Origin: Nitrospirae bacterium CG2_30_53_67
Lineage (GTDB): Bacteria; CG2-30-53-67
Length of the DNA stretch: 52,690 nucleotides
Direction: 5' to 3'
Assembly (NCBI GenBank): GCA_001873285.1
Contig: MNYV01000017.1
Coordinates: 1 to 52,690 of the forward strand
Part shown: piece by piece, positions 1-8,290 of the stretch
How the letters are laid out: the number at the start of each line of letters is the position of its first letter
How positions within the stretch are numbered: the first letter of the stretch is position 1
Notes under the pieces: generated by a model
Told to the model about the DNA's origin: nothing
Databases searched by the model: none
Seen by the model: the letters and a program-made list of their open reading frames with translations, nothing else
Position numbers and translations under genes: made by a program

Positions 1-350
1 AGTGGGTGAAAACATCAGGGGTCAAGGATTCCAGGGGTCAAGTGAAGTGCTGAAAACATAAGGGGCCGAGGGTCATAGGGTTCAAGGGTTCCAGTGTTTT
101 TCTCTGGAAATTTTGCTTGCGTTCTTGTACTCGGTTTACCGGTATCAGTATTTCACTTGACCCCTTGAACCCTGGAATCCTCGACCCCAAGATACGTTAG
201 TGTAGTAGCCGTCGCAGACGGTCCCGGCCCGGCAAAAAAAGATTCAAGGAGATGCCGGGATCTAATGACAAAAATAGAGAAAAGCGGGGCACGCGAAGCG
301 TAACCCTGGAATCCTCGAACCCTTTTTACCCACTATATGGGAGAAGAACC
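1..350. repeat. Family 1 dispersed repeat, copy A (non-coding)
   Basis: This is a non-coding stretch built from short motifs of the type GGGGTCAAGGATTCCAGGGG. It starts with AGTGGGTGAAAACAT and ends with TTTTTACCCACT followed by GGGAGAAGAACC, so the ends form an imperfect inverted repeat (AGTGGGTGAAAA against AGTGGGTAAAAA). Near the right end lies an internal module that reads TTACGCTTCGCGTGCCCCGC on the minus strand; copies B and D carry the same module. The left end coincides with the window edge and may be cut. No reading frame in it looks like a gene. The remaining 351-448 gap, between the repeat and the Hsp20 stop, holds only an AT-rich stretch with TTTGATC repeats. Confidence 0.8.
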
Positions 351-448
351 GAAATTAAAGATCAAGAATCAAAAACTTTTGATCTTTGATCAAAAGGCGT
401 GCAAAAAAACCTTTGATTGCCGATTAGAAGAAGAGAGGTCTTGCATGC

Positions 449-889
449 TCACTCCACGTTGACATGAACCTTCTCTTTCTGGCCCGCCTTGGGCAGGCGT
501 ATCTCTAAAACCCCCTGGTCAAAGCGGGCCTGGATCTCGTTTTTTTTAATACTCTGCGGAAGGGTAAAGACCCTATGAAAAACGCCATAGGAACATTCCA
601 TCCTGTAATAATTTTCCTGGTCGGCCTCTTTTTGGAATTTTCTCTCTCCCCTCAGAATCAGGATATCCCCCTCGATCTGTATATCGATATCCTCCCTGCA
701 AACGCCCGGGAGCTCGGCCAGGAGGATCACTTCACTCCCTGTTTCCAGGATATCAACGGGCGGCGTATAGGCGCCTCCCTTCTCCTCACCCAATGCGGGA
801 ACAGAATAGAGCGCCTCTTTGAAGAACTGGCTCAACCTGTCCTGGACCAGGGACAGGTCCTTAAAGGGGTCCCACCTCAGTATCGCCAT
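449..889 (-). CDS. Hsp20/alpha-crystallin small heat shock protein
   Basis: This is a 146-residue ATP-independent holdase of the small heat shock protein family, which binds unfolding cytoplasmic proteins until Hsp70/GroEL can refold them. It has the usual short N-terminal arm (WDPFKDL at about 6-12), an alpha-crystallin domain from about residue 42 (PPVDILET) to 135, including the conserved A-x-x-x-G-V-L region seen as ARFDQGVLEIRLPK, and a short C-terminal VNV that resembles the family's I-x-I oligomer anchor. Length is typical. It stands alone on the minus strand, downstream of the peptide-binding protein gene, with repeat copy A behind it. No HrcA or sigma32-like site was recognised. Confidence 0.93.
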   Translation of the reverse strand: MAILRWDPFKDLSLVQDRLSQFFKEALYSVPALGEEKGGAYTPPVDILETGSEVILLAELPGVCREDIDIQIEGDILILRGERKFQKEADQENYYRMECSYGVFHRVFTLPQSIKKNEIQARFDQGVLEIRLPKAGQKEKVHVNVE

Positions 890-967
890 AAGGATCCTTA
901 TATCAATCTTTCGTCACGCCTGATTAGACTTTAAGAGTCTTCCTTTAACCTGTCAAGTATTTTATGC

Positions 968-2644
968 TCACGGGGTCATGGCGGCGGCATAACGCTGGAG
1001 TTCCTTGGGCGCCCACCATTTTTCAAAATTATACGATATTCCTGCTTTTTCCTGTTTGATCCCATGAAATCTCGCATCCACGACAGGGAGGGCATCCGGC
1101 ACATAAAGAAAACAATAGGGCTGGTCCTCTGCCAGAATGGCATGGATCTTCCGGTAGATGGCCTTTCGTTTTTCCAGATCAAAGGTTCTCCTTCCCTGGA
1201 TCAGGAGTTCATCAATTTCCGGATTGCTGTAGGATACGAAATTGTACTGGTTGGGTCCGGTCTGAGAAGAATGCCACATGATGTAGTTGTCCGGGTCCAG
1301 ACCGATGGACCATCCGAGAATGATGGCCTCGTACTGCCTCTTGTCTACAAACTCGTTGATAAAGGCCTGCCATTCCACAACCTTGATCCTGACATCGAGC
1401 CCTACGGCCTTGAGGTTCTGCTGAATGATCTCCGCCGCCTGTTTGCGTTCATCATTCCCCAGATTGGTGATCATCGTAAACTGGAAAGGCCTGCCGTCTT
1501 TGTCCAGGATCCCGTCCCCATCCGTATCCGACCATCCGGCTTCATGGAGCATGGCCTTGGCCTTTTCCGGGTCATAGGGATAGGTCCGTACACTGGGGTT
1601 GTAAGCCCAGTAATGGGGGGGATACGGTCCTGTGGCGGGTGAACCCAGGCCAAGCCGGACCCCCTTGATGATATCTTCCTTGTTGATGGCATAGGCCAAG
1701 GCCTGGCGGACCCGTTTGTCCGAAAATTTCGGATTTTTTAAATTGTAGCCCAGATAGGTATACCCGTTGGACGGGTATCTGAATTTTTTAAAATTCTCCT
1801 TGAAAAAAGCGCTGTCGGTCTGACGGCTGAACTGAAGAGGCGTGAGGCCCATCATGTCGACCCCTTTGGAGCGCAGTTCCTGAAACATGGTGGCCGGATC
1901 CGGGATGATCCGATAATCATACTCGTCAATGTAAGACCTCCCTTTGAAATACGCATCGTTCGCTGTAAGGACGATCTTCTGACCGGTCAGCCATGCCTTG
2001 AACCGATAGGGGCCTGTGCCCACAGGATGCCGGTTGAACTCATCCGTGTTGATATCCTTTCCCTGGAGAATATGCTTTGGGATGATCCCCATGGTCCAGC
2101 TCTCGAGGGCCGGCGCAAACGGCTCCTTGTACGTCACCCGGAACGTCAGGGGACTCAGGATCTCAGCCTTGGCCACTCTTTGGTAATCCGCCGCGTAGGG
2201 TGTGGCCACATTCGGATCAATGAGTTTCCGGTAGGTAAAAAGGACGTCCTCGGCGGTGAAAGGTTCGCCGTCATGCCAGGTCACTTTAGGCCGGAGATGA
2301 AAGGTGATGACCAGGCCGTCGTCTGAAATATCCCAAGACTCGGCCAGATCCCCTTCGAAATGGAGATCCTTGTCATAACGGATCAGGCCGTTAAAGACCA
2401 GACCATTGATGTCGCCGGAGGCGCTGTCATTGGCAATCACAGGGTTCAACCTCTTGGCATCACCGATCGAGGCCACCACAATGGCATCCCCGGAAACCGG
2501 CTTCTGGGCAAGAGCGGCATCGTTCGAGGATTGCTCTTTGTTTTCCGGGGGGCTGCATCCCGACAGAGCTGAGGAAATAAAGATGCTGATGAAAAGAAAC
2601 CGAAGCGGAACGGTTAGACGTTTTACAGATATCATTCTCATCAT
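968..2644 (-). CDS. Peptide/oligopeptide ABC transporter substrate-binding lipoprotein (SBP_bac_5)
   Basis: This 558-residue protein is a family 5 solute-binding protein, the class that delivers di- and oligopeptides (or nickel and similar cargo) to an ABC permease. A lipoprotein signal peptide runs through residues 14-29 with lipobox LSGC and Cys30 as the lipid anchor. The body shows family hallmarks: the N-terminal DSASGDINGLVFNGLIRYD segment, WHDGEPFTAEDVLFTYRKL at about 125-143, and a late RKAIYRKIHAILAEDQPY stretch. The ABC permease and ATPase genes are not next to it, so the substrate cannot be inferred from context. The start is unclear because three in-frame ATG codons lie within four codons. 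Confidence 0.92.
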   Translation of the reverse strand: MMRMISVKRLTVPLRFLFISIFISSALSGCSPPENKEQSSNDAALAQKPVSGDAIVVASIGDAKRLNPVIANDSASGDINGLVFNGLIRYDKDLHFEGDLAESWDISDDGLVITFHLRPKVTWHDGEPFTAEDVLFTYRKLIDPNVATPYAADYQRVAKAEILSPLTFRVTYKEPFAPALESWTMGIIPKHILQGKDINTDEFNRHPVGTGPYRFKAWLTGQKIVLTANDAYFKGRSYIDEYDYRIIPDPATMFQELRSKGVDMMGLTPLQFSRQTDSAFFKENFKKFRYPSNGYTYLGYNLKNPKFSDKRVRQALAYAINKEDIIKGVRLGLGSPATGPYPPHYWAYNPSVRTYPYDPEKAKAMLHEAGWSDTDGDGILDKDGRPFQFTMITNLGNDERKQAAEIIQQNLKAVGLDVRIKVVEWQAFINEFVDKRQYEAIILGWSIGLDPDNYIMWHSSQTGPNQYNFVSYSNPEIDELLIQGRRTFDLEKRKAIYRKIHAILAEDQPYCFLYVPDALPVVDARFHGIKQEKAGISYNFEKWWAPKELQRYAAAMTP

Positions 2645-2678
2645 TCCGGGATCTCTGGTGAGATCATGTGTCCTTAAT

Positions 2679-3092
2679 TTATTTGGCTTCTGTTTCCGGC
2701 GCAGGGGCCTTCTCCTGAGATGGAGCAGGACTTTCCGGAACGCCTTGCTTCTGTTCGATGGGGGGGAGTGTCTGGTCTATTCCCTCCGGGGCAGGGGCTG
2801 GGATGCTCGAAGATTCCTGCTTTTCGGAGGTCAGGGGGGCCATATTCACCACGGATGAGGCCTTGTTCCCGCCCGATAAATAAGCCAGGCTTAAAGAAGT
2901 GATCATAAAGATCGCCGCACACCAGGTGGTTAACTTGCCCATAAAATCCGTGGGGCCGGAACTGCCGAAAACCGTCTGGCTGGCCCCGCCGAAGCTGGCC
3001 CCGATGTCAGCGCCCTTTCCCCCTTGCAGCAACACGATAAGGATCATGATGATACAGACCGTTATGTGGATGACAATTAATAAAGGAATCAT
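2679..3092 (-). CDS. secG: Preprotein translocase subunit SecG
   Basis: SecG is the small, non-essential membrane subunit that stimulates SecYEG-mediated export. Two transmembrane segments (about residues 3-22 and 55-73) flank the conserved cytoplasmic loop LLQGGKGADIGASFGG, followed by QTVFGSSG, which is diagnostic of SecG. The protein is 137 residues because of a long Pro/Glu/Ala-rich C-terminal tail, a common extension. A strong AGGAGA ribosome-binding site precedes ATG 3092. In many bacteria secG directly follows tpiA. Here tpiA lies about 1.8 kb upstream on the same strand, with a sigma/anti-sigma cassette in between. Confidence 0.95.
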   Translation of the reverse strand: MIPLLIVIHITVCIIMILIVLLQGGKGADIGASFGGASQTVFGSSGPTDFMGKLTTWCAAIFMITSLSLAYLSGGNKASSVVNMAPLTSEKQESSSIPAPAPEGIDQTLPPIEQKQGVPESPAPSQEKAPAPETEAK

Positions 3093-3200
3093 ACCGCTCT
3101 CTCCTTGAAGTATTTTTCAATTTTCATGTTCTATTCATTACCATAAATGGAAGATAAAGACAAGGGATAAAAACCCCGGGATGCACATGAGGCTCTCATG

Positions 3201-3659
3201 CTAAAAGTGCGCTGTAACGGCCAAAACGATAAAACCGGACTGAAATGAAGGGCCCCCGATGATCACGGTCCCATGGTTGGCAATCCGGATCTGCGTTTTT
3301 AGAAGCGAAGTCCCCCCTTCACGGATGTTGACCTGCATGACAATCTTCCCCCGTTCCACACCTGTGGGAGTGAGCTCCATGACCCTTCTCCCGGGTATCG
3401 GCACTTTACCGGTCTGGCCGCCGCCCAATGACAATCCGGTCTGATCAACGAGCTCAAAGGACATGTAGTTGAGGGCAAGAAGATCCTTTTTCAGGTCCAG
3501 AAGCCTCGGGTCAAACCCCTGGTCTGAATTTGAAGCCAGAATGACACGGACCTCCGTATTAAAAACCTCAGCCACAGCGGGACGGGCAAGGCTTATAAAG
3601 CAAATGCCCCCGGCCAGCATGAAAAAGAATGTTTTTCTTAGACGGAATAGGGTGTCCAT
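3201..3659 (-). CDS. Secreted protein of unknown function, coupled to anti-sigma factor gene
   Basis: I do not recognise a named family for this 152-residue protein. It has an N-terminal signal peptide (hydrophobic core about residues 10-27, likely cleavage after AVAEV) and no lipobox. The mature part is beta-rich, with an N-terminal VRVILASNS segment, a PDRLLDLKKDL-like helix (actually DPRLLDLKKDLLAL) and a C-terminal IIGGPSFQSGFIVLAVTAHF. Its start overlaps the end of the anti-sigma gene by 22 bases, so the two are almost certainly co-translated with the ECF sigma factor. A sensor or envelope-stress effector role is inference from position only. Confidence 0.75.
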   Translation of the reverse strand: MDTLFRLRKTFFFMLAGGICFISLARPAVAEVFNTEVRVILASNSDQGFDPRLLDLKKDLLALNYMSFELVDQTGLSLGGGQTGKVPIPGRRVMELTPTGVERGKIVMQVNIREGGTSLLKTQIRIANHGTVIIGGPSFQSGFIVLAVTAHF

Positions 3660-4204
3660 CGCCCTTGCGCCTCCTCATTCGATTCATGATCCGAAGACAA
3701 CCAGATCACCGTCATTTGCGAGTCATGCGTCTTGAACAACATGACCGTGCCGTTTGCGCCTTCAACCGAGTCCACGATGCATTCATTCTTCCCGGAAGTT
3801 TTTATCACAGATGATAGGGGATTGTAAATCTTTAAAACCACCGCTGCAATCAGGACCGCTGCAATAGCTGAAGGGACCAGAATCCTCGACCCCCGGAACA
3901 TGAGGTTTTTGAGCCTCCCACCCCACCATCGTCCTTTGCTCTCCGATTCCTGCAACCGGATCCCGTCTCTAACCCTTGAATGGAGGGCTTCAAGATCCGA
4001 ATTCTCTTCAGCCATCGAGAGAGCAACACCTTGTCGGACTAATCTCCGTGTCTGCCGGAGGCGCTTTAGAGCCGTCCGGCATGAAAGACAATCCTCAAGA
4101 TGCCCCCTGACCCTGGCGCTCCTAAAAGGAGAAAGCTCCCCGTCATCATAGGGGCCGATCCATTGAAGTATCCTGCTGCATCTACTTTTTCTCACGGATC
4201 TCAC
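3638..4204 (-). CDS. Anti-sigma factor with zinc-finger (zf-HC2/ZAS) domain
   Basis: This 188-residue membrane protein probably sequesters the ECF sigma factor encoded directly upstream. The N-terminal domain has the zinc-binding anti-sigma pattern H-x3-C-x2-C (GHLEDCLSC, about residues 34-42), with an upstream Cys9 and the YDDGELSP motif typical of the family. One transmembrane helix follows (VPSAIAAVLIAAVVLKIY, about 112-129), and the C-terminal part would lie in the periplasm. The longest frame begins at GTG 4204 and overlaps the sigma gene. A second GTG at 4195 is better spaced from the AGAAGG ribosome-binding site and is an equally good start. Confidence 0.87.
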   Translation of the reverse strand: MRSVRKSRCSRILQWIGPYDDGELSPFRSARVRGHLEDCLSCRTALKRLRQTRRLVRQGVALSMAEENSDLEALHSRVRDGIRLQESESKGRWWGGRLKNLMFRGSRILVPSAIAAVLIAAVVLKIYNPLSSVIKTSGKNECIVDSVEGANGTVMLFKTHDSQMTVIWLSSDHESNEEAQGRWTPYSV

Positions 4205-4796
4205 CTTCTTTAATATAAGGCATCAGGTTCTTCTGAAGCTCCTGCCTGGCATAATGCAGCCTCGACATCACGGTTCCTTTTCTTATCCTGAGCGTCTTTG
4301 CGATATCCTCATAGGATAGCCCTTCCATCTCCCGGAGGAGGATGACCGATCGGTGTTCCTCCGGCAATGACTGAATGGCATCCATGATCACCCGGTTCAA
4401 TTCTTTCTGTGCCATTTCCTGCCCGGGATGTGAAGAGGATGGAACGCGGATGACAGGATCCTCTTCTTCTGTCAGATCCTGGTTGTCGCGGTATTCCAAA
4501 TTCTTTTTCCGCCATTCCTTCCGCATGAAATCAATGGATAAATTGTACGCGATCCGATAGAGCCATGTATAGAACCCCCCGCCCCCCTGAAACCCTTTTA
4601 GTGAACGAAAGGCCTTGAGAAAGGCCTCTTGGGCGATATCCAGGGCATCCTCCCGGTTCCCGAGCATGCCATACGCCAGGTAATAGACCCTTTTCTGGTA
4701 TTTCCGTACCAGTTCGGAAAAGGCCTCCTGATCCCCATCCTGGGATCTTTGAACCCATTCCAGATCCTCGGATATTGGATCCACCTTTTTATCCAT
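4182..4796 (-). CDS. ECF-type RNA polymerase sigma factor (RpoE-like)
   Basis: This 204-residue sigma70-family protein has the ECF architecture of regions 2 and 4 only. Region 2 is seen as AFSELVRKYQKRVYYLAYGMLGNREDALDIAQEAFLKAFRSL (about 25-66, including the DALDIAQEAFLKAF core). The WLYRIAYNLSIDFMRK stretch follows. Region 4 holds LPEEHRSVILLREMEGLSYEDIA and a helix-turn-helix ending GTVMSRLHYARQEL. It heads a three-gene unit with the anti-sigma factor and a secreted protein, the standard layout of an envelope-signal-responsive ECF module. Autoregulation is likely by analogy, but I did not find a confident ECF promoter. Confidence 0.94.
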   Translation of the reverse strand: MDKKVDPISEDLEWVQRSQDGDQEAFSELVRKYQKRVYYLAYGMLGNREDALDIAQEAFLKAFRSLKGFQGGGGFYTWLYRIAYNLSIDFMRKEWRKKNLEYRDNQDLTEEEDPVIRVPSSSHPGQEMAQKELNRVIMDAIQSLPEEHRSVILLREMEGLSYEDIAKTLRIRKGTVMSRLHYARQELQKNLMPYIKEGEIREKK

Positions 4797-4887
4797 TAGA
4801 CGCCAAAAATTCCAGAAAATTCAAGTAAACATCCGCGGTTGGGCTGGACAACGGCCATTTAAGGCAGCGTTTTCTCTGTTGCCTTTC

Positions 4888-5646
4888 CTATCCACGACTG
4901 GAGAAGATAATCTCTGAGAAGGATTCCACGGTCAGGCTGGCTCCTCCCACCAATGCCCCGTCGATATCCGGCTGATTCATCAGTTCCGCAGCATTGGACG
5001 GCTTCACGCTCCCTCCGTAAAGAATCATCGTCTTTTCCGCAGTCTGGTCATTGACGGCATCAGAGAGAAGGTGACGAAGGTAGGAATGAACTTCGTTGGC
5101 TTGTGCCGGCGTGGCGGTCTTACCCGTTCCAATGGCCCATATCGGCTCATAGGCCATCACGATGTTTCCCATCTCTTTTTCGCTGCATCCGGCAAGACCG
5201 GCCTTAACCTGCCGGCTCACCACTTGGAAGGTCTTCCCGGCATCCCGCTCTTCCAAAGATTCGCCGAAGCACAGGATGGCGGTCAGTCCGGCATTCAAGG
5301 CCGCATGGACCTTTCTGTTGACCATCTCATCGGTCTCTCCGAAGTATCCTCTCCTCTCGGAATGTCCTACGATCACATACTGGCATCCCACGTCCTTGAG
5401 CATCCCGCCGGAAACCTCTCCGGTATAAGCGCCTTCCTTCTCATAAAAGAGGTCCTGTGCGGCGAGCATGATGTTGCTGGATTGAATGGCCTGATAAACC
5501 CTGGCCAGCGACGTGAACGGGGGGGCCACCACCATATCCACATCATCAATCTGATTGAGCTTCTTCTTCAGTCCCTCCACCAGCGCAAGCGCCTCAGTCA
5601 CGGTCTTATACATCTTCCAGTTCCCGGCAATCATCTTTCGTCGCAT
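4888..5646 (-). CDS. tpiA: Triosephosphate isomerase
   Basis: This enzyme interconverts dihydroxyacetone phosphate and glyceraldehyde 3-phosphate in glycolysis and gluconeogenesis. All active-site blocks are present: NWKMYK (catalytic Lys), VIVGHSERR (catalytic His) and AYEPIWAIGTGKTATP (catalytic Glu and loop 6). A C-terminal ILYGGSVKPSN phosphate-binding segment is also present. A longer frame opens at ATG 5661, but ATG 5646 sits eight bases after a GAGGAG ribosome-binding site and gives the expected MRRKMIAGNWK start and 252 residues. It lies 14-28 bases downstream of pgk and is clearly in the same transcript. Confidence 0.97.
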   Translation of the reverse strand: MRRKMIAGNWKMYKTVTEALALVEGLKKKLNQIDDVDMVVAPPFTSLARVYQAIQSSNIMLAAQDLFYEKEGAYTGEVSGGMLKDVGCQYVIVGHSERRGYFGETDEMVNRKVHAALNAGLTAILCFGESLEERDAGKTFQVVSRQVKAGLAGCSEKEMGNIVMAYEPIWAIGTGKTATPAQANEVHSYLRHLLSDAVNDQTAEKTMILYGGSVKPSNAAELMNQPDIDGALVGGASLTVESFSEIIFSSRG

Positions 5647-5674
5647 CTCTTTTCTCCTCATTAAATAAACCGCA

Positions 5675-6871
5675 TTACAAAACCTTCTTTTCGGTCAACC
5701 CTTCAATGCCGGGAAGGCTTTTCCCCTCAAGGAGCTGCAGCGAGGCCCCTCCGCCCGTGGAGATGAAGGTCATGTTATCGGCCTCGCCGGCCCGGTTGAC
5801 CGCATCAGCGGTATCTCCCCCTCCGATAATCGTGGTGGCATAGCATCCGGCCACGGTGTGCGCCAGCGACGAGGTCCCCCGGCTGAAGGCATCGATCTCA
5901 TAGACTCCCATGGGCCCGTTCCAGACAATGGTCTTAGCGCCCTGAAGCGCCAGCTCAAAAAGTTTGCTGGAGGCCGGCCCTATATCCAATCCGTACCATC
6001 CTTGAGGAATCTCCTGGACCGTGACGATCTTGGTATTGGCATGGGCATGAATCCGGTCGGCCACAACCACATCCACAGGGAGGTAGAACTTGACCCCTTG
6101 TTTCCGGGCACGCTTAAGCATGTGAAGGGCAGAATCGACCATCTCCTCTTCAACGAGGGAGTTCCCCACTTCAAGCTGGGAGTCCTTGAGAAAAGTGAAC
6201 ATCATTCCGCCCCCGATGATGATTTTGTCCACCCGGTCTATCAGGTTCTTGATCACACCGATCTTTCCGGAAACCTTGGACCCCCCCAGGATCGCCACAA
6301 AAGGACGCACCGGATTCGTAATGACCTTTTCAAAATATTCGATCTCTTTTTTCATGAGAAATCCGGCCACGGCTACCGGGACAAAGCGGCTGATCCCGAA
6401 GGTCGAGGCATGCGCCCGGTGTGCTGTTCCAAAGGCGTTGTTTACATAGACATCCATGCCCTGGGCCAGCTCTTTGGCAAACCCTTCATCGTTGATTTCT
6501 TCCCCCGGATGGAAACGAAGGTTTTCCAATAAAATGATGTCGCCGTTCCGAAGGGAATCGATCATGGCACGGACTTCCGGGCCCACGCAATCCGGAGCGA
6601 ACCGCACCTCTTTATTCAGGAGACGGTTGAGTCTCTTGGCCGTGGCAGTCAGAGAAAGTTTGGCATTCCGAACCCCCTTGGGCCTCCCCAGATGAGAGGC
6701 GAGAATCACCCTGGCCCCTCGATCAATACAGTAGTTAATCGTTGACAGAGACGCCCGAATCCTTCGGTCATCGGTGATGTTCCCGTCATCGTCCATAGGA
6801 ACATTATAATCAACACGGATAAAAACACGCTTCCCCTCTAATTCCACATCCTCAATCGTCATCTTATTCAC
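5675..6871 (-). CDS. pgk: Phosphoglycerate kinase
   Basis: This 398-residue enzyme carries out the ATP-forming step from 1,3-bisphosphoglycerate to 3-phosphoglycerate. The N-terminal substrate-binding signature is RVDYNVP (about 19-25), followed by TDDRRIRASL and ASHLGRPKG. The nucleotide-binding domain shows ILGGSKVSGKIGVI, GGGMMFTFLK, VWNGPMGVYE and the C-terminal GGGDTADAV and STGGGASLQLLEG motifs. Length is standard. The frame opens at GTG 6871 with GAGG six bases upstream, and ATG 6862 is the alternative. It is first in a pgk-tpiA unit driven by the promoter at 6946-6974. gap is not in this operon but about 38 kb away in the window. Confidence 0.97.
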   Translation of the reverse strand: MNKMTIEDVELEGKRVFIRVDYNVPMDDDGNITDDRRIRASLSTINYCIDRGARVILASHLGRPKGVRNAKLSLTATAKRLNRLLNKEVRFAPDCVGPEVRAMIDSLRNGDIILLENLRFHPGEEINDEGFAKELAQGMDVYVNNAFGTAHRAHASTFGISRFVPVAVAGFLMKKEIEYFEKVITNPVRPFVAILGGSKVSGKIGVIKNLIDRVDKIIIGGGMMFTFLKDSQLEVGNSLVEEEMVDSALHMLKRARKQGVKFYLPVDVVVADRIHAHANTKIVTVQEIPQGWYGLDIGPASSKLFELALQGAKTIVWNGPMGVYEIDAFSRGTSSLAHTVAGCYATTIIGGGDTADAVNRAGEADNMTFISTGGGASLQLLEGKSLPGIEGLTEKKVL

Positions 6872-6945
6872 AGCTCACCTCGTCAAGTTTTCGATCATGT
6901 ATCCTTATGGTCTTTTCCATTTGTCAACCTGAGCAAGCACCTCTG

Positions 6946-6974
6946 TTTATATTAAACCCACAGAATAATGTCAA
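6946..6974 (-). promoter_or_regulatory. Sigma70 promoter for pgk-tpiA
   Basis: On the minus strand, a perfect TTGACA (6974-6969) and TATAAA (6951-6946) are separated by 17 bases. The predicted start lies about 70 bases before the pgk start codon. The spacing and both hexamers match the housekeeping consensus closely. Confidence 0.75.
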
Positions 6975-7005
6975 GATGTAAGCTGTTTTTAAACGGTTTT
7001 TAAAT

Positions 7006-8124
7006 CTAATTCTCTATCGGGGAATTTCTCAACTCAGGATCAAGCTTGACCGCCCATGCCCTCTCCTGCTGAGAGAGGGAGGGATCGCCTTTCCTATGGT
7101 AAATTCTGGAAAGCCCCAGGTGTGCCTGCGCCGCACCGGAATCAGGAGGAGAACCGGATAAATATGCCTGAAATGCCGTCTCGGCTTCGGTCAGATCATT
7201 CCCCATCAGAAAATCCCGTCCGGCTTCAAGGAGGACCCATCGGATGGATGGATCTCCGTCATAGCCGTTATAATAGGTCATCCCGGCATCGAACCATTGA
7301 GACCGGCGCCGATAGATCTTTGCAAGGGGATCCCGGATCAGAAGACATTTCGGACCCTCTTTAAGAAAGGCCTCGCCCATCTTGATCCCCTCGAGATCCC
7401 GGCCTTCTTTTTCGGCAAGAGCAATCAAGGCGATCTTGCATGCAGGAACGGCATAATGCCCTTTTCCCAATGCCGTGCGGATCTCTTCAATCCCCTCCAG
7501 CCGCTGGTCATGGATCAGCGGGAGAAACCAGAGGTACCGGGTCTTGACGCTCCGGAAATACTTATAAAGCCCCGTAGCAAAGTCAACATCATGAATTTCG
7601 GGGTCCATGATCCGCGCCTCTTTAAAATGGGAAAGGGCGGAGATCCCGTGCATAAAAGCGGAAACATAGCGCTGGTGTTCCAACTCATAGAGGCCCTGGG
7701 CGCCGAGCGATCCTCCCATGATATAATGATCCCATGCGGTAAGGTCTGGTTGGTCCTTCATCTTTTTTAGAAGCCGGGTGTTCTTCTTCATCTCGGCCAG
7801 GATCTCCTTTTCAATACGCTCGAATGTCTCGCCCTTCTCTAAAGAGTGTGCCATGAGGATCAGAAGGCGGCCCATGCTCGGCAGAATCGACTCAGGTTCC
7901 TCTTTCTCCATCTGGTCAAAGAGGCCCATGGCCTCATCATAGCGGCGTTCCATCACCAGCGACTCGGCCATGAGGATGATCCGATCTTGTTCAGGGGAAA
8001 TATAATTCAACGGAAAACGTTCCGCTCCATGAAGTGGAGAGACATGGACCAGACCCCATAAGGGGAAAAAAAGGAGAAATACAAAAGTCCTGAAGAATAA
8101 AATCGAGGCTTTATGGTTATCCAC
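7006..8124 (-). CDS. Exported TPR-containing protein of unknown function
   Basis: The protein is about 370 residues, with a signal-peptide-like N-terminus (ILFFRTFVFLLFFPLWGLV followed by SPLHGAE) and then helical repeats. LIMAESLVMERRYDEAMGLFDQME near the start, and EAETAFQAYLSG with AQAHLGLSRIYHRKGD near the end, are tetratricopeptide-type units. The open frame runs on to ATG 8226, but that would put 34 unconserved residues ahead of the signal peptide. The GTG at 8124 gives a normal export signal. Neither start has a good ribosome-binding site. The 5' end overlaps the DnaA-box palindrome at 8114-8151, so start choice and regulation are unsure. Function is unknown; a scaffold or envelope role is typical of such proteins. 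Confidence 0.72.
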   Translation of the reverse strand: MDNHKASILFFRTFVFLLFFPLWGLVHVSPLHGAERFPLNYISPEQDRIILMAESLVMERRYDEAMGLFDQMEKEEPESILPSMGRLLILMAHSLEKGETFERIEKEILAEMKKNTRLLKKMKDQPDLTAWDHYIMGGSLGAQGLYELEHQRYVSAFMHGISALSHFKEARIMDPEIHDVDFATGLYKYFRSVKTRYLWFLPLIHDQRLEGIEEIRTALGKGHYAVPACKIALIALAEKEGRDLEGIKMGEAFLKEGPKCLLIRDPLAKIYRRRSQWFDAGMTYYNGYDGDPSIRWVLLEAGRDFLMGNDLTEAETAFQAYLSGSPPDSGAAQAHLGLSRIYHRKGDPSLSQQERAWAVKLDPELRNSPIEN

Positions 8125-8260
8125 ATCTTGTATATAAGATGTGGATAACCACCATATCTTGAATAAAATGCTATTAGAATTTCCTTTGTTTGTCAGAGGT
8201 TGCAACAAGGGATTCTTTTTCCACATCTTGCGGTTTATCTGTTAGTAAGCCCACATATTG
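8114..8260. repeat. Inverted DnaA-box palindrome and CCACATCTTG repeat cluster
   Basis: A perfect 16-bp inverted repeat (arms 8114-8129 and 8136-8151, 6-base loop) contains two head-to-head copies of the consensus DnaA box TTATCCACA (8117-8125, and 8148-8140 on the minus strand). A third near-consensus box, TTTTCCACA, lies at 8217-8225. The longer motif CCACATCTTG occurs at 8121, 8221, and with one change at 8152 (CCATATCTTG), 8251 (CCACATATTG) and inverted at 8144-8135. The surroundings are AT-rich. It could be a DnaA-binding locus, a replication-origin-like element, or an operator/hairpin at the start of the TPR gene. Confidence 0.6.
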
Positions 8261-8290
8261 TGTTTGATCTCCGAAATGACAAGGTCTTCT

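Noticed and set aside
1-350. CRISPR array suspected from repeated GGGGTCAAGG words
   Set aside because: The words are too short and irregularly spaced, occur in both orientations and there are no spacers or cas genes.
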